Assembly (NCBI RefSeq): GCF_002506585.1
Contig: NZ_DAXW01000009.1
Location: 198,346-262,345 of the forward strand
Direction of reading: 5' to 3'
Length of the DNA: 64,000 nucleotides
DNA from: Methanoculleus sp. UBA430
GTDB taxonomy: Archaea > Halobacteriota > Methanomicrobia > Methanomicrobiales > Methanoculleaceae
Shown here: positions 18,102-27,000 of the stretch, in pieces
How the letters are laid out: each line of letters opens with the position of its first letter
Position numbering within the stretch: position 1 is the stretch's first letter
Position numbers and translations under genes: made by a program
Notes under the pieces: generated by a model
What the model was told of the DNA's origin: nothing
Seen by the model: only the letters and a program-made list of their open reading frames with translations
Databases searched by the model: none

Positions 18102-19010
18102 ATGTTCAGATTCGTCAATCAAACCGACCTGATTCAATCAATCTTCCAGGCCTCCATCCACTTCATCGTGTACAGCTCCCTGTACCTCTCTGTCGCAGGA
18201 GCGGCGATGGTATACATTTCATGCCTCCTGCAGGGCCTCCCCTTCGACCCGGTTGCCGCAGTAATAGTAATGCTCGGCACGTTTGCCATTTACAACCTCA
18301 ACCGCAAGACCGACGAGGACGAAGACGCCATAAACCACACCGAACGGTATGTTTTCACAGAAAATTACGGATCCATCCTCTTTTGTTCGGCAGTCGGCAC
18401 CTACGCCCTTGCCCTCTGTTTCTCAGCTCTCCAGGGGTTCGGCAGCCTTCTGATCGCTGTGGTCCCCCTGGCTGCCGGGATTGTCTACAGCGTACCCCTC
18501 TTTCCCGCTCGGTTCGGCTTCCGGCGATTGAAAGAAATACCCGTCATGAAAAGCCTTGTTGTCGCATTCTCCTGGGCCGTTCCCCCGGCCCTTCTGCCGG
18601 TCTGTCACGCCGCCCTTCCCGCGGGCATCGCCACCAGCACCGTCGGTGTCTTTCTCTTTTTCCTGGTCTTCTTGAACACAGTAGTTTTTGATGCCAGGGA
18701 TGTGGAAGGTGACGCGGCATCGGGCGTCAGGACGATCCCGACAATCCTTGGTATCCGAAGGACACTCCATCTCCTGACAGGTATTAACCTGACCATCGGG
18801 GTCGCCCTGGTACTCATCAGCAGAACTCTCCCGGGATCCAGCACGGCATTGATACTGGCATCAGGCATAGCCTACGCTCAGGGATACATTCTGTGCTTCG
18901 AGCAACTTGTAAAGGAGAAACTCCTCTTCGAGCTGCTTGCAGATGGACAATTCATCATGCTGGGCAGCGCCCTCTACCTGCTCACCCTCGCAATGCCGTC
19001 TCTGGTATGA
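18102..19010 (+). CDS. UbiA-family prenyltransferase
   Basis: The 302-residue polytopic membrane protein has eight or nine hydrophobic helices and both Asp-rich prenyl-diphosphate sites: NLNRKTDEDED at about residues 65-75 and DARDVEGD at about 199-206. UbiA enzymes attach a prenyl chain to an aromatic or alcohol acceptor at the membrane with Mg2+. In archaea the family includes DGGGP synthase and enzymes for quinone-like carriers; the acceptor here is unknown. No Shine-Dalgarno precedes ATG 18102, consistent with a leaderless mRNA. Confidence 0.85.
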   Translation: MFRFVNQTDLIQSIFQASIHFIVYSSLYLSVAGAAMVYISCLLQGLPFDPVAAVIVMLGTFAIYNLNRKTDEDEDAINHTERYVFTENYGSILFCSAVGTYALALCFSALQGFGSLLIAVVPLAAGIVYSVPLFPARFGFRRLKEIPVMKSLVVAFSWAVPPALLPVCHAALPAGIATSTVGVFLFFLVFLNTVVFDARDVEGDAASGVRTIPTILGIRRTLHLLTGINLTIGVALVLISRTLPGSSTALILASGIAYAQGYILCFEQLVKEKLLFELLADGQFIMLGSALYLLTLAMPSLV

Positions 19011-19077
19011 TTCAACGCTGCTCCGCCACTCTACCCCTATTTTTCGAGTTCTCCGTAGCAGCACTGCTCTAAAACGC

Positions 19078-19109
19078 CCTTTAACACAGATAACCTTTAA
19101 CACAGATAA
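19078..19109 (+). repeat. Perfect 16-bp tandem duplication
   Basis: The unit CCTTTAACACAGATAA occurs twice with no spacer (19078-19093 and 19094-19109). It lies in the gap between the ubiA-like gene and the small Cys protein at 19209, where it could be a doubled TATA or operator element or a slippage product. Confidence 0.8.
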
Positions 19110-19208
19110 AGAGGCCGGGCTCCGGCCCCCGAGATTTTTAATCGTGGTGATGAATATTCACCGGCGCAATAAATGTCTGGCAGCCCGAGAGCATCTTATA
19201 GTACGACA

Positions 19209-19478
19209 ATGAAGTTACTCAACAACATCGATCCGCTGAAGAGTAACACCGGCACCCAGTATTACGGACCATCGGATCCGGAGACTCCGGGCCGGGACGG
19301 CGGTAGCGTGTACGAGCTCTCAACAGACGGGTTAACGCAGGAAAACGAGGAGAAGCCACGACGCTTTGAATGTGTTTCATGCATGTACTATGAACCTGGG
19401 CGGGTTTACTGCACGTACATCCATACACCTATATCGATCCTGTTCGTCTGCCCGCAGACCCTCGATAACCGCAGGTAA
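19209..19478 (+). CDS. Small Cys-containing hypothetical protein
   Basis: The 89-residue product starts MKLLNNIDPLK, has a polar middle and ends with a compact Cys cluster, CVSCMYYEPGRVYC, plus a further Cys (LFVCP). Four Cys in C-x2-C-x8-C and downstream C spacing could bind a metal. An upstream in-frame ATG at 19173 exists; ATG 19209 is preferred for the lysine- and leucine-containing start. No family is recognised and no clear ribosome site is present. Confidence 0.45.
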   Translation: MKLLNNIDPLKSNTGTQYYGPSDPETPGRDGGSVYELSTDGLTQENEEKPRRFECVSCMYYEPGRVYCTYIHTPISILFVCPQTLDNRR

Positions 19479-19754
19479 CTCCCGGATTTCAGCCAATCCG
19501 TGGCCTGCACGGCCTCCCGTCCTTCACCGCAACACGACAGGCCTTGCATACATCCGTATGCTACAAGAGCGACCGGGAAGACCTGATCACAGACGAAGAC
19601 CATACCGATCCTGTTCGGCGCAAGGTTGCCGGTTGCGAGGAACCAGGAAATATGTCCGAAGCCAGGGCCGATGGAAAATCGGTCACGCCGGGGTGAGGAC
19701 CATCCGACCCCCAACACTTTTGTATCACTTGCGCTATGGCGTAGCCTGAACGCC

Positions 19755-20651
19755 ATGCCAGGTGCAGACTACATATACCCAAACGTCACGGAACTGGCCC
19801 GGCGGGGCGGGCTCCTGGAACGCTGGCACCTCGCTGAACCGCTCGGGTGCACGTACATAGAGATTCCCGCAGACTTCGTCAAGAACAGGACCGAGGTGGA
19901 ACGAACCGGACAGGAGATCGGCTCCATGCTCACCCGATCGTCTATCGAGCACCTGTACGAGCAGGACCGGGACCTCCCGGGCTCCCTCAGCTACGTCATC
20001 CATACCGAACCGGCCATCCCGCGGAGAGACCAGCACGGCCGGCAGGTGACGGCGGCGCTGCGGTGGCACGACGCGGACTGGGTGGGCGCTTTCTCGGACA
20101 TGCTTCTCGAGATCGAGGATTTTCTTGGCATCCCCCCTGATATCATCGAGATCCACCCCGGCGACCGGAAGAATACCCATGCCGCTATCGTCGCGGCGAT
20201 GCATACCCTGATCGTCGCCCACTGGGACGCGTTCGGCGTGGAACCGCTGGTGCTGGTCGAGAACCACAAGGATCAGGGCGTCTCCACCGGGAGCCGGATC
20301 CAGGCATTCTGGGCTACGCTCAAGAACCTCCACCCCGAGATCGCCGGCCTCGCCGGGATAGCGCTCGACCCCTGGCACCTTTATTCCGCCGCGAGAGAGG
20401 AGTTCCCCGGATCGCTCGGCGAGATTCCGGCCGAGGCGTTGCGGGCCTTTCATATCCATAACAACCTCAATTTGCCGTCGATGAACGACGCGATACCCTG
20501 GCGGGAGGTATTCCGGGTGATCAGCAGGATCCCGGAGACGCCCCGCATCAAACCCGTTGTCTACCAGAAGAGCAGGGTTGCCGGAGCGATCGCCTTCTGC
20601 GACGAACTGCTCGCCGCACTGCAGCCGGTGATCGCAGCGCCGCCGGCGTAA
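19755..20651 (+). CDS. Xylose-isomerase/AP-endonuclease-2-like TIM-barrel protein
   Basis: This 298-residue cytoplasmic protein has repeated strand-end acidic and His residues typical of the family: VIHTEPAIP, IEIHPGD, VLVENHKDQG, IALDPWHLY and AFHIHNNLN. These are placed like the metal ligands of endonuclease IV and xylose-isomerase-like barrels. The substrate is unknown. A TATA-like ACTTTTGTATC about 40 bases before ATG 19755 suggests a short or absent leader; longer in-frame extensions back to 19626 lack family character. Confidence 0.75.
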   Translation: MPGADYIYPNVTELARRGGLLERWHLAEPLGCTYIEIPADFVKNRTEVERTGQEIGSMLTRSSIEHLYEQDRDLPGSLSYVIHTEPAIPRRDQHGRQVTAALRWHDADWVGAFSDMLLEIEDFLGIPPDIIEIHPGDRKNTHAAIVAAMHTLIVAHWDAFGVEPLVLVENHKDQGVSTGSRIQAFWATLKNLHPEIAGLAGIALDPWHLYSAAREEFPGSLGEIPAEALRAFHIHNNLNLPSMNDAIPWREVFRVISRIPETPRIKPVVYQKSRVAGAIAFCDELLAALQPVIAAPPA

Positions 20652-20700
20652 CTCACCCGGATCGCGAAGGTTCATAATCCCGGACAACCAGGGGTGCCAC

Positions 20701-22164
20701 ATGAAACCGATAACGGCCCCCGATCTCCCCGCAGGTCTGGAGTGGTTCAACGTCGACCACCCCCCCTCCATCCGCGACTTCTGCGGCAGGGTGGTGCTGC
20801 TCGCGTTCCAGACGTTCGCCTGTTCAAACTGCATGCGGCTGGCGCCGGAGGTCCGGCGCCTCAGGGACGAGCACCCGAACCTGGTGGTCATCGAGGTCCA
20901 TTCCCCCGATCTAGAGTCAGGTGCCGCCACCGGGAACATCCGGGAGGCGATTCGCCGTGCCGGAGCGGATTACCCCGTTGCCATCGACCCCGCCTGGCTG
21001 CTCAGGCGGGCCTTCGGGGTCCGGGACTGGCCGACCTTCGTCCTCATCGACCCGGCGGGAAACCTGGTTGGAAAGACCGCCGGAGAGGGGCTCTACGAGC
21101 GGCTCAGCCCGAAGATTGACCGGCTCACCCGCGAGTTCGAGCAGCGCGGCCAGCTTGAGAAGGGACCGTTGCAGTCCGGGGCCACACTCGAGACGGAACG
21201 GGAAGGGACCCTCTATCGGCCCGGCAAAATTGCAGCGGACAACCCGGGGATGCGGCTTTTTGTGAGCGATACCGGCCACCACCGGATTGTCGTCGCCGAC
21301 GGAGACGGCAAAGTTCTGGAGACGATCGGCTCCGGGACCGCCGGAGACGCCGACGGGGGATTCGGTGAGGCGGCGTTCTATCTGCCGGAAGGCCTCGTCT
21401 TCGACGAAGAGACGGGCATCCTCTACGTTGCAGACACCGGAAACCACACGATCCGGCAGGTCACCTGGCCCGACCGGAGGGTGATAACGATCGCCGGGAC
21501 GGGGCTCGCGGCCCCCTCACCCGGCGAAGGCGGACCGGGCACCAGTGTAGCGCTGAACGCGCCAAGGGACCTCGCGCTGCTCGGGGGTCACCTCTACGTC
21601 GCGATGGCCGGGACAAACCAGATCTGGCGGATGGATCTTGCGACCCGCGAGATTGAGCCGTACGCCGGGTCGAGCCGGGAGGGCCTGGTCGACGGGCCGC
21701 TTCATGAGGCCGCCTTCGCCGGGCCCTCCGGGATCGTCACCGACGGCGAGGCACTCTACGTGGCTGACGCCGAGGCGTCGGCGATCCGCCGCATAAAGCG
21801 GGGCATGGTCGAGACGCCCATCGGGCACTCCCTCGAGGACTTCGGTGACCTCGATACCATCGCTCGCATGGCACGCATCAACCACCCGGTGGGCGTAGCC
21901 TACCGGAACGACTCGATCTACATCGCCGATACTTACAACCACAAGATCAAAGAGTTCAATCCGGCCACCGGCTGGGTCCTCACCGTCGTCGGGAGCGGCG
22001 ACCGCGGCGACCGGGACGGGCTCTCGGGGGACGCACGCCTGAACGGGCCGGGGGGTCTCGCGGACTTCAGAGGACTCTGGTACATCGCCGATACCGGCAA
22101 CCACGCCATCAGGGTCTATGACCCGGTCCGTCACGTGGTCTCGACCATGGTGCTCTGGAAGTAG
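20701..22164 (+). CDS. Thioredoxin-like/NHL-repeat protein (NHLRC2-like)
   Basis: The 487-residue protein joins a thioredoxin-fold domain (residues 1-150; redox motif CSNC in FACSNCMRL and cis-Pro region DWPTFVLID) to an NHL beta-propeller. The propeller blades repeat LFVSDTGHHRI, LYVADTGNHTI, LYVADAEASAI, IYIADTYNHKI and WYIADTGNHAI. The architecture equals that of animal and bacterial NHLRC2, whose function is unclear but redox-related. No signal peptide is seen. It lies 50 bases after the TIM-barrel gene. Confidence 0.88.
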   Translation: MKPITAPDLPAGLEWFNVDHPPSIRDFCGRVVLLAFQTFACSNCMRLAPEVRRLRDEHPNLVVIEVHSPDLESGAATGNIREAIRRAGADYPVAIDPAWLLRRAFGVRDWPTFVLIDPAGNLVGKTAGEGLYERLSPKIDRLTREFEQRGQLEKGPLQSGATLETEREGTLYRPGKIAADNPGMRLFVSDTGHHRIVVADGDGKVLETIGSGTAGDADGGFGEAAFYLPEGLVFDEETGILYVADTGNHTIRQVTWPDRRVITIAGTGLAAPSPGEGGPGTSVALNAPRDLALLGGHLYVAMAGTNQIWRMDLATREIEPYAGSSREGLVDGPLHEAAFAGPSGIVTDGEALYVADAEASAIRRIKRGMVETPIGHSLEDFGDLDTIARMARINHPVGVAYRNDSIYIADTYNHKIKEFNPATGWVLTVVGSGDRGDRDGLSGDARLNGPGGLADFRGLWYIADTGNHAIRVYDPVRHVVSTMVLWK

Positions 22165-22245
22165 GAATGCCCGGATTCTCTCCCGGGCTCCGGAGACCAA
22201 TGTTTTATCTAGATGAAGGGAGGAGAAAGTCTCCAGAAGGGGACC

Positions 22246-22842
22246 ATGCGAACAGATTATACGCTCATCATAACCGCCCTGGCCGTCGCGGCGGTGCTCG
22301 CCTGCGGTTGCACAGCCCCACCGGGAGACGGAACCCTGAACCGGACGAACAGCACGCCGGCCGGCGAGAGCCTGCCGATCGACGAGGTGCTGGGCCGGGA
22401 CGGCAACTTCTCGACGCTCATCGACGCCATCAAGTTAGCCGGGCTTCAGGGGATCTTCACCGGCCCGGGCCCCTACACGGTCTTTGCGCCCACCAATGAG
22501 GCTTTCGACCGGTTGCCGGACGCCGTGATGGAGGACCTCCTCGGCGATCCGAAGGGCCACCTCGCCGAGGTCCTGCTCTACCACGTGGCCCCGGGCAGGC
22601 ATACGGCAGCCGGTATCGCGGAGAACGATACCCTCGCAACCGTGCAGGGCAGCCCGCTTGCCGTCGACGCCGCCGGCGGCGAGGTGACGGTGAACGGTGT
22701 GAAACTGCTCCGGGCCGACATTCCGGCCTCAAACGGTGTCATTCACGTCATCGGTACGGTCATGCTCCCGCCGGACGTGCCCCTGCCGGAGGGGACGGCG
22801 GTGGTGGAAGAAACCGGCAATACGACGAACGCGACCGGGTGA
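22246..22842 (+). CDS. Fasciclin (FAS1) domain lipoprotein
   Basis: The 198-residue precursor has a signal peptide ending in the lipobox LACGC and then a Thr/Asn-rich spacer. One FAS1 domain follows at about residues 45-180 (GPYTVFAPTNEAFDRLP as H1 box; GVIHVIGTVMLPP as H2 box). It is probably anchored outside the membrane, where FAS1 domains mediate adhesion. ATG 22246 is chosen because GAAGGGG precedes it and the signal peptide then starts properly; ATG 22213 would add 11 polar residues. It contrasts with four signal-less FAS1 genes at 30-32 kb. Confidence 0.88.
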   Translation: MRTDYTLIITALAVAAVLACGCTAPPGDGTLNRTNSTPAGESLPIDEVLGRDGNFSTLIDAIKLAGLQGIFTGPGPYTVFAPTNEAFDRLPDAVMEDLLGDPKGHLAEVLLYHVAPGRHTAAGIAENDTLATVQGSPLAVDAAGGEVTVNGVKLLRADIPASNGVIHVIGTVMLPPDVPLPEGTAVVEETGNTTNATG

Positions 22843-22876
22843 GAGGGCTGACCCGGCTCCCTCCTTCCGCGCCGGA

Positions 22877-22918
22877 ATAGTATACAATATATATACGATA
22901 GTATACAATATGTATTCG
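22877..22918 (+). promoter_or_regulatory. Tandem 21-bp operator/promoter-like repeat before the MNT-HEPN pair
   Basis: Two adjacent 21-base copies (22877-22897 and 22898-22918) begin ATAGTATACAATAT and differ at only two positions. The first contains the inverted arms GTATA/TATAC. The second copy ends at the first base of the GTG start codon. The site is the most AT-rich part of the neighbourhood, doubles as a TATA region, and is well placed for autoregulation by the HTH-containing MNT protein. Confidence 0.6.
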
Positions 22919-23478
22919 TGCTCGAACGGCTCATCCCCTCTAAGACCCGGGTGAAACTCCTCACTCTCTTCCTTCTGAACCCGGAACGCGAGATCTACCT
23001 GCGAGAGGCGCAGCGGATGACCGGGGAGAACCTCAACGCTGTCCGGCGGGAACTCACGAACCTCGAAGAGATCGGCCTCCTGATAAGCACCCGCCGTGGT
23101 AATGCGCGGTACTACGTGGTAAACAGGGATTTTCCGATCTACAACGAGTTGACCGCCATCATCCTCAAGACCGAAGGAGTGGCAAAGGTCGTACGAGAAC
23201 ACCTCGCTGGCGTCGGCGGCGTCGATACCGTCTTCATTTTTGGCTCCTTTGCCAGCGGAAAGGCCGGTGCGGCAAGCGACATCGACCTCTTCGTCGTCGG
23301 GCATGTTGATGAAGACCTCCTGATGGCCGCCGTCCGGGAGGCAGAAGCAGCACTTGGAAGAGAGATAAACTATGTTCTCTTCCCGAGAGAGGAGATGGAT
23401 CAAAGAATCGCCGAGGGCGATCCGTTCGTCGTGAATGTGCTCAATGAACCAAGGGTGATGCTGATTGACAAAAAGTGA
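22918..23478 (+). CDS. HTH-MNT nucleotidyltransferase (antitoxin of an MNT-HEPN pair)
   Basis: This 186-residue protein has an N-terminal winged helix (about 1-70; LREAQRMTGENLNAVRRELTNL as helix-turn-helix, split by a turn) and a minimal nucleotidyltransferase domain. The latter shows the catalytic signature GSFASGKAGAASDIDLFVVG (about residues 107-126). In known MNT-HEPN pairs the MNT protein AMPylates the HEPN toxin. The extra HTH suggests self-regulation through the tandem repeat upstream. The start is GTG 22918; the next gene overlaps its end by 14 bases. Confidence 0.82.
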   Translation: MLERLIPSKTRVKLLTLFLLNPEREIYLREAQRMTGENLNAVRRELTNLEEIGLLISTRRGNARYYVVNRDFPIYNELTAIILKTEGVAKVVREHLAGVGGVDTVFIFGSFASGKAGAASDIDLFVVGHVDEDLLMAAVREAEAALGREINYVLFPREEMDQRIAEGDPFVVNVLNEPRVMLIDKK

Positions 23479-23881
23479 AGACCTGGAGCGACAGGGGCTG
23501 ATCCGGAAACTCCCCCCGGATCCAAAGGCAGTGGAGAACGCTATCGCTCTGGCACACAGAGATGTAGCGGTTGCGAGAAACGCCCTTACCAGCAACGCCG
23601 ATTGGGCATATACGATCGCTTATAACGCCATGTTACAGGCCGCAAGGGCGCTTATGTTCTCGAAGGGCTACCGCCCGGCAGGAAACAATCAGCATGCCAC
23701 GGTGGTCCGCTTTTCCGGGCAATTCCTCGACGCTGAAACGGTGGATGTTCTTGATCGGATGCGAAGGAGGCGACATATCGTGGTCTATGACATGGCGGGC
23801 ACGGTCTCAAAACTGGAGGCAGAAAACGCCGTTTCTCGCGCCGAATCATTCCTCAGTGCCGTTGAGGATCTTCTTCGTTGA
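23465..23881 (+). CDS. HEPN-domain protein (toxin of an MNT-HEPN pair)
   Basis: The 138-residue all-alpha protein carries a HEPN domain with the likely RNase motif R-x4-6-H in DRMRRRRHIVVYD near the third helix. An earlier conserved helix reads AYTIAYNAMLQAARALMFSKG. HEPN toxins of this kind cut RNA in the cytoplasm. It overlaps the MNT gene by 14 bases, so the two are translated together. Toxin activity has not been shown for this copy. Confidence 0.82.
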   Translation: MTKSEDLERQGLIRKLPPDPKAVENAIALAHRDVAVARNALTSNADWAYTIAYNAMLQAARALMFSKGYRPAGNNQHATVVRFSGQFLDAETVDVLDRMRRRRHIVVYDMAGTVSKLEAENAVSRAESFLSAVEDLLR

Positions 23882-24001
23882 CGGGGATCTCGACCTGTTT
23901 CCCATATCTCGTCCAGATAGCAAAAAAGCCCGAATACCAACCATTTTCCCGCGGCGGCACAAACAGGTGAGTCATTACGGGGGCTTTCCCCGGGTTCTTC
24001 C

Positions 24002-27000
24002 ATGCCCCGCTTCAACCTCAGTCCGTCGCTCATCGGCTGGTTCTTCTACCACGACTGCGAGCGCTACCTCCGCTACCACGCGACTCCCGAGCAGGAGCGG
24101 GAAGCGGCCGGCATCCCGGCGGTCGCGACCGACCGGAGCCCGGTGACGCAGGCCCTCCTCGCGGCGGGCATCCGGTGGGAGGAGGAGGTGGTCCGGACAA
24201 AACTCACGGGCCGCGTCCGGGTCCCGGACGGGACGGGGCCACTCTCCGGGCGGTCGTTCTCTATCGAGGAGAGTTTCAACCTCCTCCCCCGCCTCACCCC
24301 GGGGGAGGTGCTCTACCAGTCTACCATCCCGGTCTCGGTCCACTTTCTCCGGAACTATGGCCTCAACCCGGACCTGCACCGGTTCTCCCCCTGCCGCCCC
24401 GACCTGATCCGGTTCGGGGAGGGGAGCGACGGGGAGCCGGCCCTCTCGGTCATCGACATCAAGGCGAGTGAGGACCTCAGCGTCAGCCACCGGATCCAGG
24501 CGACGCTCTACGCCCTGATCCTCGACCACGCCCTCACCCTCCTCGGGATCGATCTCCCGGTGGACCTCGACCGGGCGGGGATCTGGCTCTACGGCGAGGA
24601 CGAGCCGGAAACGTTTCGCCTGCACCTGAATGTCCGGGTGATCGAGGACTTCTTCCGCCACCGGATCCCGGGCGTTTTTGCCGGCCCGGCGGCGGACGTT
24701 CCCTGGCACATCACCTCGCGGTGTGAGTCCTGCGAGTTCTACCCCCACTGCCGGCACGAGGCGGAGACGACCGGTTCGGTCTCGCAGATCCCCGGCCTCT
24801 CCTCCGTCGGGCGGCGTTACCTCCGGGAGGCCGCGTGGAACGGCGGCCGTCCCATCAACACGCTCGATGACCTCGCGGGGTTCCTTTCGGATCCCGAGAG
24901 CGACCGCTGTCTCGACGGCTGCGGATCGCTCGCCGGCCGGGGAGACCGCCTGCGGGAGACGGTCCGGGCGATCCGGACAGGCGAGGTCGTCCCCCTCGCC
25001 GCGACGTCGCTCGCCCTCCCGATCTTCGAGGACGTCGGGCTTGTCCTCACACTCCAGAAGGACCCCGTCTCCGGCCGGGTCTACGCCCTCGGCTTCCGGC
25101 GAAACAGGGGCAATGCGGTCTATGGGACCCCATCGCGCGAGGAAATCTTCATCGCGGCAGACGAGGGCGACTGCGACCGCATACGGCGGGAGTTCGTCCG
25201 TGCGCTCGCCGCGGAACTCAGCGCCGTCGATGAGTACAACCAGGACCGGGAGTGGGCCGACAAAAAGTCGGTCCAGACCTACGTCTACGACACCTACGAG
25301 GAGGACCTCTTCACCCGGCTGATCGTCAAGGCGATCGAGGACCCCGCGACGGCGGAGGACGCCCTCCGGCTCCGGTTCTACTACCAGGACCCCGGCATCG
25401 CCACGGGATCCGCCCACCCATCAGGCTCGGTCCCGTTCCCGCTCGTCGTCCTGACCCGCGAGATCAGGCGGCTCCTCGCGCTCCCGGTCCCGTTCACCCT
25501 CCGGATGCCGGAGGTCCTCGCGGCCATTCCCTCCTCCCGCTTCGCCTACCGGCTCAACGCGGGCGACCTCTTCTGGAACGAGCAGAGCAACGCCATGAAG
25601 AGCGATGCCGTCATCATGGCCTGGAGCGGGAGCCAGCCGGAGGCTGCGGACTGGATCCGGCAGGAGGTCTCGCGAAGGCTGATCGCGGCAGGCAGCATCC
25701 TCGACGGGCTCCGTGAGCGGGTGAAAGGCAACCTCGTCCGCTGGGCGGAGAACTTCCGGTTCCCGCGGCCGTGGGATGCCGAAACGCCGGAGATCTCCCG
25801 CCTCCTCTTCATCGCGGAGTACGAGTCGGCCGTGGGTGCGCAGAAGGTCCAGGAGATGCGGAGCAGGCCGCGGGACGCCGGGGTCCGGGACGGGATCAGC
25901 ATCCCTCTCAGGAAGAGCGAGGGGAACTTCTGGAAGGTCCTCGCCCCCCTCGACCTCGCGCTCTTCGAGCAGTCGCAGGTCTTCAGTTACCTCCTGGTTC
26001 GGGACGACGACGCCGGAAGGGAGGCGCAGCTCTCCTTTGAGGACGCCCGCTACCGGGCGAGCATGAACCCCGGCAGGAGCGGGGCCTGCTTTGCGATGGT
26101 CCGCGACAGCATCGTCGACCGGAAGGCCGGGCTGGTCAGGGGGCTCGTCCTCGAGGTGACCTACGGCCAGGGGTTCCCGCCCTTCGAGGAGGGCGACCTC
26201 GCGGTGCTGCACCCCCGGTTCACGGACTTCACGGTAGAGCGCGCCGTCGAGCGCCTCCTCGACCTCGACGCTCAGCCGGGGAACGCGTTCATCCGCCTCC
26301 TCCGCGACCCGCGGGGCTTTGCCGTCCCGGTCAGGGAGCGCGAGGAGGTCGTCTGCGATGCGGAACGGCTCGCCCGTGACTCGGGGTTCACGAAGAGCCA
26401 GGAGCGGGCGTTCCGGCAGGTGCTGGAGAACCGGCTCACGCTGGTCTGGGGGCCGCCGGGGACCGGAAAGACGCATTTTCTCGCGAACGCTCTCCTCTCG
26501 CTCGTCAAAGCCCGGCGGGTGCATGGGGAACAGGTCAGGATCGGGGTGACGGCGTTCACCCACGCCGCCATCGAGAACCTGCTCGTCAAGGTCCAGGAGT
26601 CCGTCGGCGAGTTCGGGCTGGACACGGATCTTGCGATCTACAAGTTGAAGGGCACCCGGACCGCGAGGGGCGAGCGGAGCCTAGAAGCCCTCCCCCACGA
26701 GCGGGCCGATACCGTCGTCGGCTGCCCGTCGCTCCTTCTTGGGGGGACTGTCCACAGTTTCGGCAAACTCGAGAAGTCCCTCCCCTCTCTTGACCTCCTG
26801 ATCGTCGACGAGGCGTCGCAGATGCGGCCAGCGGAACTCGCGATGGTCCTCTCGGTGCTCGGCCGCGAGGGGAGGCTCGTCCTTGCCGGGGACGACCTGC
26901 AGCTCCCCCCGGTCGTCCAGGGGGCCTACCCCCCGCCGGAGGACGGCCTCCCCGGCCTCGAGGACTCGATCTTTGCCTACCTCCGCCACCGCGACGATGC

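Noticed and set aside
19406..19756. 116-codon minus-strand frame
   Set aside because: No domain pattern and it overlaps the probable promoter of the TIM-barrel gene.
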